Source: Crocinitomicaceae bacterium
GTDB taxonomy: Bacteria > Bacteroidota > Bacteroidia > Flavobacteriales_D > Crocinitomicaceae
NCBI GenBank assembly: GCA_022447585.1
Contig: JAKVAR010000002.1
Location: 62,001-126,000, forward strand
DNA length: 64,000 nt
Reading direction: 5' to 3'
Below, piece by piece: positions 54,270 through 63,968 of this stretch. The first letter of the stretch is position 1; each line of letters opens with the position of its first letter. A program made the position numbers and the translations under genes. Under the pieces are notes generated by a model. That model was not told the DNA's origin and ran no database searches. It was given only the letters and a program-made list of their open reading frames with translations.

Positions 54270-54304
54270 AAAGGCCACACAAGAATCACCCCGGTCGCCT
54301 TTGG
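54270..54304 (-). terminator. Possible terminator after rpmF
   Basis: In minus orientation AAAGGC pairs with GCCTTT across a long loop and is followed by a T-rich tract. A second hairpin (54336-54353, 8-base-pair stem) lies closer to rpmF with only a short T tract. Neither is strong. Confidence 0.4.
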
Positions 54305-54405
54305 GTTTTTAAATCCCCATTGCAGAGTCTTCAAAAGTGGAAAGATTTCCACTCTTAAGAACACCAATACCAATCTTCATTAATGAAGAATTAACTCACA
54401 GTTAT

Positions 54406-54597
54406 TTAAACTGCAACTTCTTTTTCTGCAACTACTTTACCTTTGTAGTACAATTTCCCTTCATGCCAGTGAGCATGGTGAAATAAGTGTGGTTGTCCAG
54501 TTGTTGGGCATGTTGCAATGTTTTTTGCCTCAGCCTTCACGTGAGTTCTTCTTTTGTCACGTCTCGTTCTAGAGATCTTTCGTTTTGGATGTGCCAT
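54406..54597 (-). CDS. rpmF: 50S ribosomal protein L32
   Basis: This 63-residue basic protein is L32 of the large subunit. It begins [21 protein letters not shown], the family signature, and has '[15 protein letters not shown]' with one cysteine and histidines. The zinc-ribbon form with four cysteines is absent here, as in many Bacteroidetes. It follows the DUF177 gene after 101 bases and precedes fabH, a conserved DUF177-rpmF-fabH order. Confidence 0.95.
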   Translation of the reverse strand: MAHPKRKISRTRRDKRRTHVKAEAKNIATCPTTGQPHLFHHAHWHEGKLYYKGKVVAEKEVAV

Positions 54598-54698
54598 TTT
54601 ACTTTGTTTACTTTTTATTTACTTGTGATCCATCGTATTACTACTTCACACCTATAATCTATAATTTACAGAACCTGCTATTTAAATCAAGCTCACTC

Positions 54699-55274
54699 TT
54701 ATTTCAATCCTTTTAATGCTGCCCATCTCGGATCAATTTCCTGATCGTCATCATCATTATCTTCGTCTTCTGAATTTTCAAACGACTCGTCGTCACTCTT
54801 ATCTTCAAAAACGTCTTCAACTAATACATACTCTTTAAGTTGCTCTATCATTTCTTCATTACATTCTCCTTCTTCATGAATTGTTCTTAACGGCAAAGAA
54901 ACTGTAATAAGCTCCAAGATACTATCCGCAATATTCAATTCAAACTCTTCAGGATATACAATAATTAATGACTCATCATCAGAAGGCTCCGTATCAAACT
55001 TGTAAATAAGTTGATATTCGCCACTGACATCAGCATCCATTGGATCTGTACATCGATCACACTCAGATTGAACAACCCCACTTATGGTATAATCACCAAC
55101 AAGCATCGTTTCTTTCTTCTCTAAATTTAGCTCGACTTTCACATTACCGTTGCGAATTATTGAGTATTCATAGTTGTCAAAGAACGCGTCTGTGATGTCA
55201 AACTCAAATTTATGAGACCCAATTTTTAAACCAACAAAGGGTATTATATAATCTCTATTTAACTTCACTTTCAC
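54699..55274 (-). CDS. DUF177 (YceD-like) protein
   Basis: This 191-residue protein belongs to the DUF177/YceD family, whose genes lie next to rpmF in most bacteria; the plant homologue is linked to 23S rRNA metabolism. The conserved cysteines are in SECDRCTDPM. The C-terminus is an acidic tail (about 160-185 with many Asp and Glu) ending WAALKGLK. The start is GTG at 55274, giving MKVKLNRDYIIPFVGL; no ATG is nearby. Confidence 0.88.
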   Translation of the reverse strand: MKVKLNRDYIIPFVGLKIGSHKFEFDITDAFFDNYEYSIIRNGNVKVELNLEKKETMLVGDYTISGVVQSECDRCTDPMDADVSGEYQLIYKFDTEPSDDESLIIVYPEEFELNIADSILELITVSLPLRTIHEEGECNEEMIEQLKEYVLVEDVFEDKSDDESFENSEDEDNDDDDQEIDPRWAALKGLK

Positions 55275-55310
55275 CTAATTTTCCCTTCTTCACATCAGAA
55301 GTCGGGGCGG

Positions 55311-55318
55311 CAAAGTTA
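55311..55318 (-). promoter_or_regulatory. -7 box for the DUF177-rpmF-fabH-accB-accC unit
   Basis: Minus-strand TAACTTTG matches TAnnTTTG, 36 bases upstream of the GTG at 55274. No clear -33. Confidence 0.45.
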
Positions 55319-55371
55319 ACAATTTTAACTTTAAACCAGACGATTACTAATTTTTATTTTCAACTACCTTA

Positions 55372-56481
55372 TTAAATCTCTCTTCTTTTATCTCGACGCC
55401 GATCTTCTTTCTTCTGAATTTTCAATGGATTCGAAGTAATCTCTTTTTCCATTTGGTGATTCCAAAAAACATCAATTGCCATATAAATTGCATTTCGCAT
55501 GGAGGCTCCAGAGGCTTTATTTTCACCTACAATATCATAAGCAGTTCCATGATCCGGAGAGGTACGTATAATTGGAAGACCAGCTGTAAAGTTAACCCCT
55601 TCATCAAAAGACAAAGCTTTAAAAGCCGCCAAACCTTGATCGTGATACATTGCTAAGATACCATCATAATTATTTCTCGCGTTAGAACCAAAAAAACCAT
55701 CCGCTGGAAAAGGTCCAAACGCAAGTAATCCTTGCATCCTAGCCTTTTCTATACCTGGTAATATCGACTCCTGTTCTTCAGTTCCCATTTTCCCACTTTC
55801 ACCAGCATGAGGATTAACTCCAAATACAGCGATTTTTGGTCTACGAATTCCAAAATCCTTATACAAACTTGCACTAAACGCTTTGATTTTATCAAAGACT
55901 TTATCTGCAGACAAACTCAGAGGAACCTCTTTCAATGGAATATGACTTGTTACTAAACCGACGCGAAGATTTGGAGCAATCATTAGCATCAAAGCTTCAT
56001 CTTGTCCAGACATATCTGCTAGATACTCTGTATGGCCAGGGAATTTAAATCCAGACTTATTCATTGCATCTTTTGAAATTGGGGCAGTTACAAGCACATC
56101 AATTTTACCTGAAGCTAAATCCTTAGTTGCCGCCTCTAAAGATTCAAAAGCTAAACGCCCCCCTTCTTCTGTAGCCTTTCCTAACTCAAATTTCAAATTA
56201 TTTTTCCAGATATTTACGATATTAATTTTCTTATTCTTAACACCATCAATTGAATCTGAATTAAATGTATTAAATTCACGGATGTTCAATCTTTTCTTGT
56301 GAAATGAAAAGACTTTAGATGATCCGTAAATAACAGGAGTGCAATCTAGCAGTAACCTATTATCATTAAGAGCCTTCATTACCACTTCTGGTCCAATACC
56401 GTTTACATCTCCAATAGAGATACCAACACGAACTGGCTTTTTTGAAGAGATATTTTTGTTTGATTCTTTTACTTTGTCCAT
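55372..56481 (-). CDS. pdxA: 4-hydroxythreonine-4-phosphate dehydrogenase
   Basis: This 369-residue enzyme oxidises 4-phosphohydroxy-L-threonine in the DXP-dependent vitamin B6 pathway. It has 'VGISIGDVNGIGPEVVMKAL', the metal/substrate histidines in GHTEYLAD and YHDQGLAAFKAL, 'NPHAGESG', and 'RTSPDHGTAYDIVG'. Length is normal with an 18-residue N-terminal extension and a basic C-terminal tail. Its ATG overlaps the pepA stop in TAATG, so translation of the two is coupled. Confidence 0.95.
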   Translation of the reverse strand: MDKVKESNKNISSKKPVRVGISIGDVNGIGPEVVMKALNDNRLLLDCTPVIYGSSKVFSFHKKRLNIREFNTFNSDSIDGVKNKKINIVNIWKNNLKFELGKATEEGGRLAFESLEAATKDLASGKIDVLVTAPISKDAMNKSGFKFPGHTEYLADMSGQDEALMLMIAPNLRVGLVTSHIPLKEVPLSLSADKVFDKIKAFSASLYKDFGIRRPKIAVFGVNPHAGESGKMGTEEQESILPGIEKARMQGLLAFGPFPADGFFGSNARNNYDGILAMYHDQGLAAFKALSFDEGVNFTAGLPIIRTSPDHGTAYDIVGENKASGASMRNAIYMAIDVFWNHQMEKEITSNPLKIQKKEDRRRDKRREI

Positions 56482-57872
56482 TAAGCGTAATTTTTAAGGA
56501 AGTTATATAACAACCTAACCCCCACTCCTGAACCACCTTTGGTTCTGTATGCCTCGTTTTTATCCAACCAAGCGGGACCCGCAATATCCATATGGATATA
56601 TGGTGCTTTCACAAAATGCTCCAAAAATTTCCCTGCAGTAATCATTCCTGCTGAAGGACCTCCAAGATTTTTCAAATCAGCAATTGAAGATTTCATCTCT
56701 TCAAAATACTCATCCCAAAAAGGAAATCGAACAACCCTTTCATATGTGTTATTACCAGCATCATTTAACTGCTGAAAATACTTATCATCGGCATTCCCCA
56801 TAACAATAGAAGCATGCATTCCTATAGCCCTGTGGGCAGCTCCAGTTAATGTTGCCGCATCTATAACGATCTCAGGGTCAAACTTAGCTGAGTAAGCAAG
56901 TGCATCCGCAAGAATCATTCTTCCTTCAGCATCTGTATTTAAAACTTCTACCGTGGTTCCATCGTACATTGTAACCACATCTCCTGGAGCATAAGCATTT
57001 AATCCTGGCCTATTATCCGTAGCAGGAATCAAAGCAATTACATGAACTGGCAACTTCTGCTTTGCAACTAAATAAATTGCACCTGCAACACATGCAGCAC
57101 CTCCCATATCGCTTTTCATTATATCCATTGAATTAGCTGTTGGTTTCAGACTTAACCCTCCAGTATCATATACTACCCCTTTCCCAACTAAAACGATAGG
57201 CTTTGTGTTTATGGCATTTGCTGGTTTATATTCAGCAATTGTAAAAGTTGGCGGATCAATTGAACCTTGATTCACACCAAGTAGCCCCCCCATTTTCAAC
57301 GCTTCAATTTGAGTCTTCTCAAGAATAGTGACATTCATATCAGAATCATCTCCTAGGGCTTCTATTTCAGCAGCTAATTGCTGAGCATTCAAAAATGAAA
57401 CTGGTTCATTCACCATATCTCTCGCCCAAAAAACAGCCGTCGTAATATCTACCAATTCTTTTACATCAGACTCAGTATATGAATCGTCAACGGCAATTGA
57501 GTCTAACTTGTTTGCTCTCTTCTCTGCGTCTGCGAAGTATTTTGTGAATTGATAATTAGAAAGCATTAAACCTTCCACCAATGAAAACGTAGATTCCTTA
57601 GAGCCATGAATTGTGATAGAAGATGCTTCCTTGTCAAGAGCCGCCCTAATCTTTGAGCCTGCTACGCGCATTTTCTCTTCATCAACGTTAGCCTTCACTA
57701 AAACAATGATTGAATTAAGTTCTACTAAAACTTTCATCTCATCTTCCAACTTGAGGAAAGCATTAAAAAGAGCCTTATCTTCCGAAGAAATAGTGTTCGG
57801 GATACTCCCCTCTGAACCGACAATCACGCGATTCAAAGCACTATCTTCAATATTCATATTTGTTAATTGCAT
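56481..57872 (-). CDS. pepA: Leucyl aminopeptidase (M17)
   Basis: This 463-residue metallo-exopeptidase removes N-terminal residues from peptides in the cytoplasm. The M17 signature is NTDAEGRM, with Zn/Lys motif 'LVGKGVVYDTGGLSLKP' and 'MKSDMGGAACV'. The N-terminal non-catalytic domain (about 1-150) is present. I chose ATG 57872 (MQLTNMNIEDSALN); an upstream TTG would lie in the -7 box. pdxA follows through a TAATG overlap. Confidence 0.95.
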   Translation of the reverse strand: MQLTNMNIEDSALNRVIVGSEGSIPNTISSEDKALFNAFLKLEDEMKVLVELNSIIVLVKANVDEEKMRVAGSKIRAALDKEASSITIHGSKESTFSLVEGLMLSNYQFTKYFADAEKRANKLDSIAVDDSYTESDVKELVDITTAVFWARDMVNEPVSFLNAQQLAAEIEALGDDSDMNVTILEKTQIEALKMGGLLGVNQGSIDPPTFTIAEYKPANAINTKPIVLVGKGVVYDTGGLSLKPTANSMDIMKSDMGGAACVAGAIYLVAKQKLPVHVIALIPATDNRPGLNAYAPGDVVTMYDGTTVEVLNTDAEGRMILADALAYSAKFDPEIVIDAATLTGAAHRAIGMHASIVMGNADDKYFQQLNDAGNNTYERVVRFPFWDEYFEEMKSSIADLKNLGGPSAGMITAGKFLEHFVKAPYIHMDIAGPAWLDKNEAYRTKGGSGVGVRLLYNFLKNYA

Positions 57873-57893
57873 TTTTCTAAATGTTTTGATGAA

Positions 57894-57901
57894 CAAAAAT
57901 A
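57894..57901 (-). promoter_or_regulatory. -7 box for pepA
   Basis: Minus-strand TATTTTTG matches TAnnTTTG, 21 bases upstream of the ATG. It is embedded in a 16-base motif also found at the LtaS-like promoter. Confidence 0.5.
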
Positions 57902-57951
57902 GTCAATTAATCAGACGAATAAGCAATAGACTTATTGTCCGTCCCAACAGA

Positions 57952-58908
57952 TCATTCCCTTTCAAAAAACGAATATTCCAAAGTTTCGATTTGAAAGTAA
58001 CTTGAGGCAGCATCATTGGATTTAGTTTCCCGAATAATTTTGATTGGTAATTCTTCCTCTTTTACAAACGATGTTTGACGCGCTTTCAAAAATCGATCAC
58101 CGCTAAACGTTGAATCCACGAACCCCAGGCACTCTCCACTTTTGGAGTAATTCATTGATCTATGATTTTGAAATGGATACTCATCATGTAATTTACTCTG
58201 CATATATTGATTCGATTTATCATAAAAATACTCGACTACATCAATTTCATTTACTACATTCTCTACTCGATACGTTTTGACAGGATACATTGGCGATCCC
58301 AAAACGATATTATCGTTAATTGTTGGATTAAATATTGAATCTACCGAAAGTGCGCCCCAATTCCTTGCTTGTAACATATAAAAAAGATAATTACCTGTGC
58401 GCTCATCTTTATAAATTAAAAACTTCTCTCCGTATTGTTCTTTCTGAAAAACTGAATACTGTTCTGCCTCATTTTGATTAGAATTCTTTTGAATAACTTT
58501 TTCGACTTTTGAGAATCCGAACTCATCTTTTGATGTGGCATAATTGAAGATATAGGATCCAACTTTCATGTGCTCATAAAATTGCTCATATAGAACAGAT
58601 AAAACCTCCCCTTCCTCATTAAAAACATACGTTTTAGTTGTTTTAGGAGCATTCTGATCCACTTCCTTGCTTTTAGATGAAGGATATCCAGAAATTGTAA
58701 TCCCCTTAATCTTTCGATTTTTGATTATAGAGTCATTGAACCAAATTGGGAAGGACATACTATTCTCTTGAGGCGAAAAGTAATGCTGCATATTAAATAA
58801 GAATGGCTGATAATCTACATTGCGTTTCAAAAATGGCCTTCCCTTATCCTCCGAACACGAAACAATGGCAATCATTAAACTTAATAGACCAATCAATTTA
58901 AGTCTCAT
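57952..58908 (-). CDS. Unknown lipoprotein
   Basis: I do not recognise this 318-residue protein. It has a lipoprotein signal, MRLKLIGLLSLMIAIVSC, followed by SEDK. The body is beta-rich with many Tyr and Phe ('LKRNVDYQPFLFNMQHYFSPQENSM', 'EVVEYFYDKSNQYMQSK'), which suggests an exported, surface-adjacent domain. It is 79 bases upstream of pepA and could be read with it, although pepA also has its own promoter. Divergent from ygiQ. Confidence 0.7.
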   Translation of the reverse strand: MRLKLIGLLSLMIAIVSCSEDKGRPFLKRNVDYQPFLFNMQHYFSPQENSMSFPIWFNDSIIKNRKIKGITISGYPSSKSKEVDQNAPKTTKTYVFNEEGEVLSVLYEQFYEHMKVGSYIFNYATSKDEFGFSKVEKVIQKNSNQNEAEQYSVFQKEQYGEKFLIYKDERTGNYLFYMLQARNWGALSVDSIFNPTINDNIVLGSPMYPVKTYRVENVVNEIDVVEYFYDKSNQYMQSKLHDEYPFQNHRSMNYSKSGECLGFVDSTFSGDRFLKARQTSFVKEEELPIKIIRETKSNDAASSYFQIETLEYSFFERE

Positions 58909-58988
58909 AAAACAGCTTTTTCTGGGGTATATTCACAAGATAATTACTCTTTCTCTAATATTAGAAATTTCTTTCCATTTTTTTAGCT

Positions 58989-58996
58989 TAGCTTTG
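58989..58996 (+). promoter_or_regulatory. -7 box for ygiQ, four bases before ATG
   Basis: TAGCTTTG matches TAnnTTTG and ends four bases before the ATG at 59001. A TTTC lies 17 bases upstream. Confidence 0.5.
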
Positions 58997-59000
58997 CAGT

Positions 59001-60896
59001 ATGTCAATTGAACGCCCTATAACAGACTGGTTACCGATAACAAAAAAAGAGCTCGAAAAACGAGGTTTTGAAGACGTTGATGTAGTCCTTATTTCTGGAG
59101 ATGCCTATGTAGATCATCCTGCATTTGGAACCGCCGTTGTTGGTAGAATTATTGAAGACGAAGGATTTTCTGTTGCAATTGTAGCCCAACCAAACTGGAA
59201 GGATGATTTACGTGACTTTAAAAAATTCGGGAAACCAAAAAAATTCTTTGGTGTAACCGGTGGTTGCATGGATTCAATGGTAAACCATTATACTGCGAAC
59301 AAACGATTGCGTTCTACAGACGCCTATACACCCGGAGGTGCTGCTGGTTTTAGACCAGATTATGCAACAACGGTTTACACTAAAATCCTAAAAGAACTCT
59401 ATCCAGATGTACCTGTTCTTATTGGTGGAATAGAGGCTTCACTAAGGCGCGTAACTCACTACGATTACTGGGCAGATAAATTATTCCCCTCAATTTTAGA
59501 AGATTCTGGAGCCGATTTGTTGGTTTATGGAATGGGAGACCAACCATTGAGGGATGTTTTAAAACTGATTAAAAGAGGAGTTCCTTTCAAAAATCTAACT
59601 ACCATCAAACAAGTAGCGTTTATGCTTGACGAGGATGAGCCATTACCAAAGAACAAGAAATGGGAAACGGTAGAAATGGCAAGTCATGAAGATTGTTTAG
59701 CGGATAAATTAAAATACGCTGCCAACTTTAAAATCGTCGAAGTTGAATCTAACAAATGGCAAGCAAATAGGATAATTCAAAAAGTTGGGAAACGCACATT
59801 GGTTATTAATCCACCATACAAAACGATGGTTGAAAAAGAAATTGATCAATCGTTCGATTTACCATATACCCGATTACCTCATCCAAAATACAAAAAGCGT
59901 GGAGCTATTCCAGCATATGATATGATTAAGTTCTCTATCAATATGCATAGAGGCTGTTTTGGCGGGTGCAGTTTCTGCACAATTAGCGCACATCAGGGGA
60001 AATTCATTGCTTCAAGAAGTCAGAAATCAATTTTGAAAGAAGTTGATGAAGTTGTTGAACACCCAGATTTCAAAGGGTATATTTCTGATTTAGGAGGCCC
60101 TTCTGCCAACATGTATGGAATGAAAGGAAAAGACGAGGATATCTGCGCTAAATGCTCCAGCCCAAGTTGTATTCACCCGGTTATTTGTTCAAACTTAGAC
60201 ACAAACCACAAGTCTATGACAGAAATTTACAAGAAAGTAGATGCTCATCCTGGAGTGAAGAAAGCTTTTGTCGGATCGGGTATTCGCTATGATTTATTAG
60301 TTGATGATTTCAATAAAAATAATGATGATGGAAATCACGATGAATACATCGAGCAGGTTGTAACACGTCATGTAAGTGGACGATTGAAAGTTGCTCCTGA
60401 ACATACATCAGACAATACGCTTAAAATGATGAGAAAGCCATCATTTAAATATTTCCATAAATTCAAGGAGAAATACGATAAGATTTCCGCGAAACACAAC
60501 CTAAACCAACCACTCATACCTTATTTCATTTCTTCTCACCCAGGCTGTGAAGATGAAGACATGGCGAATTTAGCTGTAGAAACTAAGGATATGGGTTTTC
60601 AGTTAGAGCAAGTTCAAGATTTCACTCCTACTCCTATGACGGTTGCAACGGTAATCTATTACAGTGGAGTTCACCCTTATACTCTGCGCCCTCATAGAAC
60701 AGTAAAAGATAAGGAAGAAAAACTGAATCAGAGAAGGTTCTTCTTTTGGTACAAACGTGAAAATCATTCATTCATCAAGAAATCTCTGCAGAAAGCTGAT
60801 CGTATGGATTTAGCTTCAAAATTACTTAATGGAAATGGAACGGGATCGCGAGTGCCAACATGGCTTGAAGAAAAACGTAAAAAAAGGAGAAAATAA
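59001..60896 (+). CDS. ygiQ: YgiQ-family radical SAM protein
   Basis: This 631-residue protein has a radical SAM core with the cluster cysteines Cys319, Cys323 and Cys326 in CFGGCSFC, a cobalamin-binding-like N-terminal domain (about 1-250), and the YgiQ C-terminal region with 'FTPTPMTVATVIYYSGVHPYT'. Extra cysteines in 'ICAKCSSPSCIHPVIC' could hold another Fe-S cluster. The function of YgiQ is not established to my knowledge. The basic tail ends KRKKRRK. It is followed by the amidase gene after 119 bases. Confidence 0.94.
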   Translation: MSIERPITDWLPITKKELEKRGFEDVDVVLISGDAYVDHPAFGTAVVGRIIEDEGFSVAIVAQPNWKDDLRDFKKFGKPKKFFGVTGGCMDSMVNHYTANKRLRSTDAYTPGGAAGFRPDYATTVYTKILKELYPDVPVLIGGIEASLRRVTHYDYWADKLFPSILEDSGADLLVYGMGDQPLRDVLKLIKRGVPFKNLTTIKQVAFMLDEDEPLPKNKKWETVEMASHEDCLADKLKYAANFKIVEVESNKWQANRIIQKVGKRTLVINPPYKTMVEKEIDQSFDLPYTRLPHPKYKKRGAIPAYDMIKFSINMHRGCFGGCSFCTISAHQGKFIASRSQKSILKEVDEVVEHPDFKGYISDLGGPSANMYGMKGKDEDICAKCSSPSCIHPVICSNLDTNHKSMTEIYKKVDAHPGVKKAFVGSGIRYDLLVDDFNKNNDDGNHDEYIEQVVTRHVSGRLKVAPEHTSDNTLKMMRKPSFKYFHKFKEKYDKISAKHNLNQPLIPYFISSHPGCEDEDMANLAVETKDMGFQLEQVQDFTPTPMTVATVIYYSGVHPYTLRPHRTVKDKEEKLNQRRFFFWYKRENHSFIKKSLQKADRMDLASKLLNGNGTGSRVPTWLEEKRKKRRK

Positions 60897-61015
60897 TTTA
60901 ACTTTACTATAACGGTTTATTTCTGAAAAGCTTAATATCACTAGGCTTTTGGCCTTTGACACACTTGTGTAAGCCACTGATTTTCATATTTTTGTTAAGC
61001 CAATACCATATTACT

Positions 61016-63955
61016 ATGAAAGCAATTGGAATACTAACTCTATTTATCGCCAGTTACTTTGGAGTAGCGGCCCAATCCATATTTGAGTCTGCATACTCTT
61101 CAACAAGTCATATTCCTTCAGGAGTATTAGAAGCTGTTTCTTATACAAACACACACATGGTTCATTTAGAGAACTATACACCATCATGTACTGGTCTTCC
61201 TCAGGCATATGGTATTATGGGCCTTCATGATAATGGTCAAAACTATTTTAGAGAGAATGGGAATCTTGTTGCTCAAATTTCTGGAGTATCCGTGCTAGAT
61301 CAAAAGAATTCTGCCGCTACTCAAGTATTGGCTTACGCACAAACATTTCAAACGCTGATGATTAATGAGGTTGGTCAACTTGGAGACTTTAACAACCCAG
61401 AAGCCATTTCAAGTGTGTTATTGCAGCTTTCTGAAATTCCTGACTCTGGTTCAGTAAATCGCCTGGCCCGAGACATGCAGCTCTATTCAATATTTGAGTT
61501 CATGAACAATGCATCCAAAGCAGCTCAATATAACTTCACTACTACTAATTTTAATTTAGTAGAATTATTTGGAGCGAATAACTACGCTGTTCTTTCTGGG
61601 AAAAGGATAAACTTTTTACCAACCGGAATAGAATCAAGTTCTCATATTCAATATCAAGAATCAAGTTCTAAATCGGCGGAGTTCGGACCTGCCATATGGA
61701 ATCCTGCGGCGACGTGTAATTTCAGTTCAAGGAATGGCGTTCCTGTATCAGCCATTACGATTCACACCATACAAGGAAGTTATGCGGGCGCTATCTCATG
61801 GGCCCAAAATTGTTCCGCTGGTGTATCTTATCACTATGTCATTAGATCATCAGATGGACAAGTAACACAAATGCTCTTAGAAGAAGATAAAGGATGGCAT
61901 GTTGGAACAGAAAACCCTTATACCATTGGTTACGAACATGAAGGATATGTAGATGACGCTTCATGGTATACAGAGGAAATGTACACGAGTTCTGCAGACC
62001 TGAGTCGAGATATTACAAATAGTGGCTATGGAATTCCACCACTAAGAACTTTTTATGGAGACGCAACAAGTGGGACGAATCTTCTTGGGAACTGCACAAA
62101 AATCAAAGGGCATCAACATTATCCCAACCAATCTCATACTGATCCAGGAATAAATTGGGACTGGGAGAAGTATTATAGAATGATTAATAACGCTCCAGTA
62201 TTCAACACCCTTACAGCAACCTCTAACACAATTTATGACACTGGAGGTCCTGCAGGTGATTATACGGACGACGAAAGAGAATTCTGGCTTATTCAACCAG
62301 TAAATGCACAATCTATTACAATTGACTTTACCGTTTTTAATATTGAATCAAGTTATGATAATCTATTCATTTATGATGGTGATAGCATTGATGCCCCATT
62401 AATTGGAACATATACAGGCAATAACTCACCAGGAATAATAAGCTCAAGTGGAGGTTCTTTGCTTATTGAATTTAGAAGCGATTGTGGAACTGTATCAAAC
62501 GGATGGGAAGCGAATTATACCACACTTTTATCCGATGTTACGGCACCAACGACAGATATACTTTCAAGCGCTGTATGGCACACCACCAATTTCTCGGCTG
62601 ACATCATTGACACAGACTCTCAAAGTGGAGTGCAAACTGGCTTTTACTTGCTAGCTGAAAAAGACTTATCGAGCAATCAGTGGAGCTCTAATGGAACTTT
62701 TGGTTTTGCACATGAATCATTTGAAGAGGATGCGAATAATTGGACCAATCAAGTTGGTTTATACAGTCATACTGGAACTAACTATAATCAATCCGATTCT
62801 ACCCAACAAAACTCAAACAGCTACCTTTCAATTGACCAAAACTCTTTGTTTACTTATTTATATAGTTGGGATCAGGTTATTACTAGTACAGTTAGTAATC
62901 AAAGAGCAGGACTTCATTTCTTTTGCGACAATCCTAATTTACCTAATAGAGGCAATTCATACTTCGTGTATTTAAGAGAAAATGACGATAAAGTTCAGTT
63001 ATATTCTGTAGACAATGATGTTATTAACCTGGAGAATGAAGTTAGTTTAACAATTAATTCAGGTCAAACTTATCATTGCAAAACTTCCTATTCACCCTCT
63101 ACAGGCTTGGTAAAAGTATATGTTAATGATTCACTTCTTATTTCTTGGATTGATCCATCTCCATTAACGGCAGGATCGTATATTTCATTGAGGACAGGTG
63201 GGTGTGAAGCAAGTTTCGACAATATATTTGTCTACAAATCAAGACAGCAAACAATTAATATTAGTGCAAGCCCAACAGGGGAGTTTAGTATTGAAAGTGA
63301 ATATGCCATACCTACGGGTCTATGTAAATCAATCTTGGTAGACAGTGCAGAAAACTGGTCTATGATTGATGAAGAGACATTTCTATTAGACTTCACACCA
63401 CCTATAATTGATTTCTTACATGATGGATTAAATTTAGACATGGATACCTTTGCGACAAGCAGTATATCAGCAAACTGGCTCGCAGAAGATATTCATTCTG
63501 ACATTGGTGCTTATGAATTTGCCATTGGTACTTTACCCAATGTAGACGACATTCTTACGTGGACGAATAATGGAACGAACGCAATGTTTACAGCTACCAT
63601 TGCTCCTATTTACAATGAAGTTTATTACGTTTCAATTCGGGCGATCAATCAAGCTGGTTTAAGCGATCAATTTATGTCAAATGGACAACGCTTCATTGAC
63701 AATTTAGGAATAATTGAAAACGCACTTGAACAACTAATTATATATCCCAACCCAAGTAAAGACTATATTCATGTTTTAAACTTGACAGGAATGATTAATC
63801 TAACCATTTACGACAACTACGGACGTATTGTTATGGCGAAAGAAATTGATTCTAATAGTAAAGTAGACATATCCAGTTTTTCCAATGGATGTTACCGAGT
63901 TATGCTTAAGAAAGGTAATTCATTTGTCGTCAAAGAATTACTGATTCGGCATTAA
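61016..63955 (+). CDS. T9SS-exported peptidoglycan amidase with CUB and LamG-like domains
   Basis: This 979-residue protein has a signal peptide (MKAIGILTLFIASYFGVAA/Q). After an unknown N-terminal region comes an N-acetylmuramoyl-L-alanine amidase (amidase_2/PGRP) domain (about 243-388) with probable zinc ligands His250 (TIHT), His366 (KGHQH) and Asp376 (SHTDPG). Then a CUB domain (about 398-503), a LamG-like domain (about 561-741), and a type A T9SS sorting domain (about 906-979, 'YPNPSKDYIHVLN'). Such amidases cleave the lactyl-L-Ala bond of murein; the secreted location suggests action on other bacteria or on shed wall material. I chose ATG 61016 just before the signal peptide. Confidence 0.9.
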   Translation: MKAIGILTLFIASYFGVAAQSIFESAYSSTSHIPSGVLEAVSYTNTHMVHLENYTPSCTGLPQAYGIMGLHDNGQNYFRENGNLVAQISGVSVLDQKNSAATQVLAYAQTFQTLMINEVGQLGDFNNPEAISSVLLQLSEIPDSGSVNRLARDMQLYSIFEFMNNASKAAQYNFTTTNFNLVELFGANNYAVLSGKRINFLPTGIESSSHIQYQESSSKSAEFGPAIWNPAATCNFSSRNGVPVSAITIHTIQGSYAGAISWAQNCSAGVSYHYVIRSSDGQVTQMLLEEDKGWHVGTENPYTIGYEHEGYVDDASWYTEEMYTSSADLSRDITNSGYGIPPLRTFYGDATSGTNLLGNCTKIKGHQHYPNQSHTDPGINWDWEKYYRMINNAPVFNTLTATSNTIYDTGGPAGDYTDDEREFWLIQPVNAQSITIDFTVFNIESSYDNLFIYDGDSIDAPLIGTYTGNNSPGIISSSGGSLLIEFRSDCGTVSNGWEANYTTLLSDVTAPTTDILSSAVWHTTNFSADIIDTDSQSGVQTGFYLLAEKDLSSNQWSSNGTFGFAHESFEEDANNWTNQVGLYSHTGTNYNQSDSTQQNSNSYLSIDQNSLFTYLYSWDQVITSTVSNQRAGLHFFCDNPNLPNRGNSYFVYLRENDDKVQLYSVDNDVINLENEVSLTINSGQTYHCKTSYSPSTGLVKVYVNDSLLISWIDPSPLTAGSYISLRTGGCEASFDNIFVYKSRQQTINISASPTGEFSIESEYAIPTGLCKSILVDSAENWSMIDEETFLLDFTPPIIDFLHDGLNLDMDTFATSSISANWLAEDIHSDIGAYEFAIGTLPNVDDILTWTNNGTNAMFTATIAPIYNEVYYVSIRAINQAGLSDQFMSNGQRFIDNLGIIENALEQLIIYPNPSKDYIHVLNLTGMINLTIYDNYGRIVMAKEIDSNSKVDISSFSNGCYRVMLKKGNSFVVKELLIRH

Positions 63956-63968
63956 AATACAGCAAAAA

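Noticed and set aside
62691..62975. Plus-strand frame of 94 codons in the amidase gene
   Set aside because: Alternative frame of the LamG-like region, with no start signal or recognised motif.
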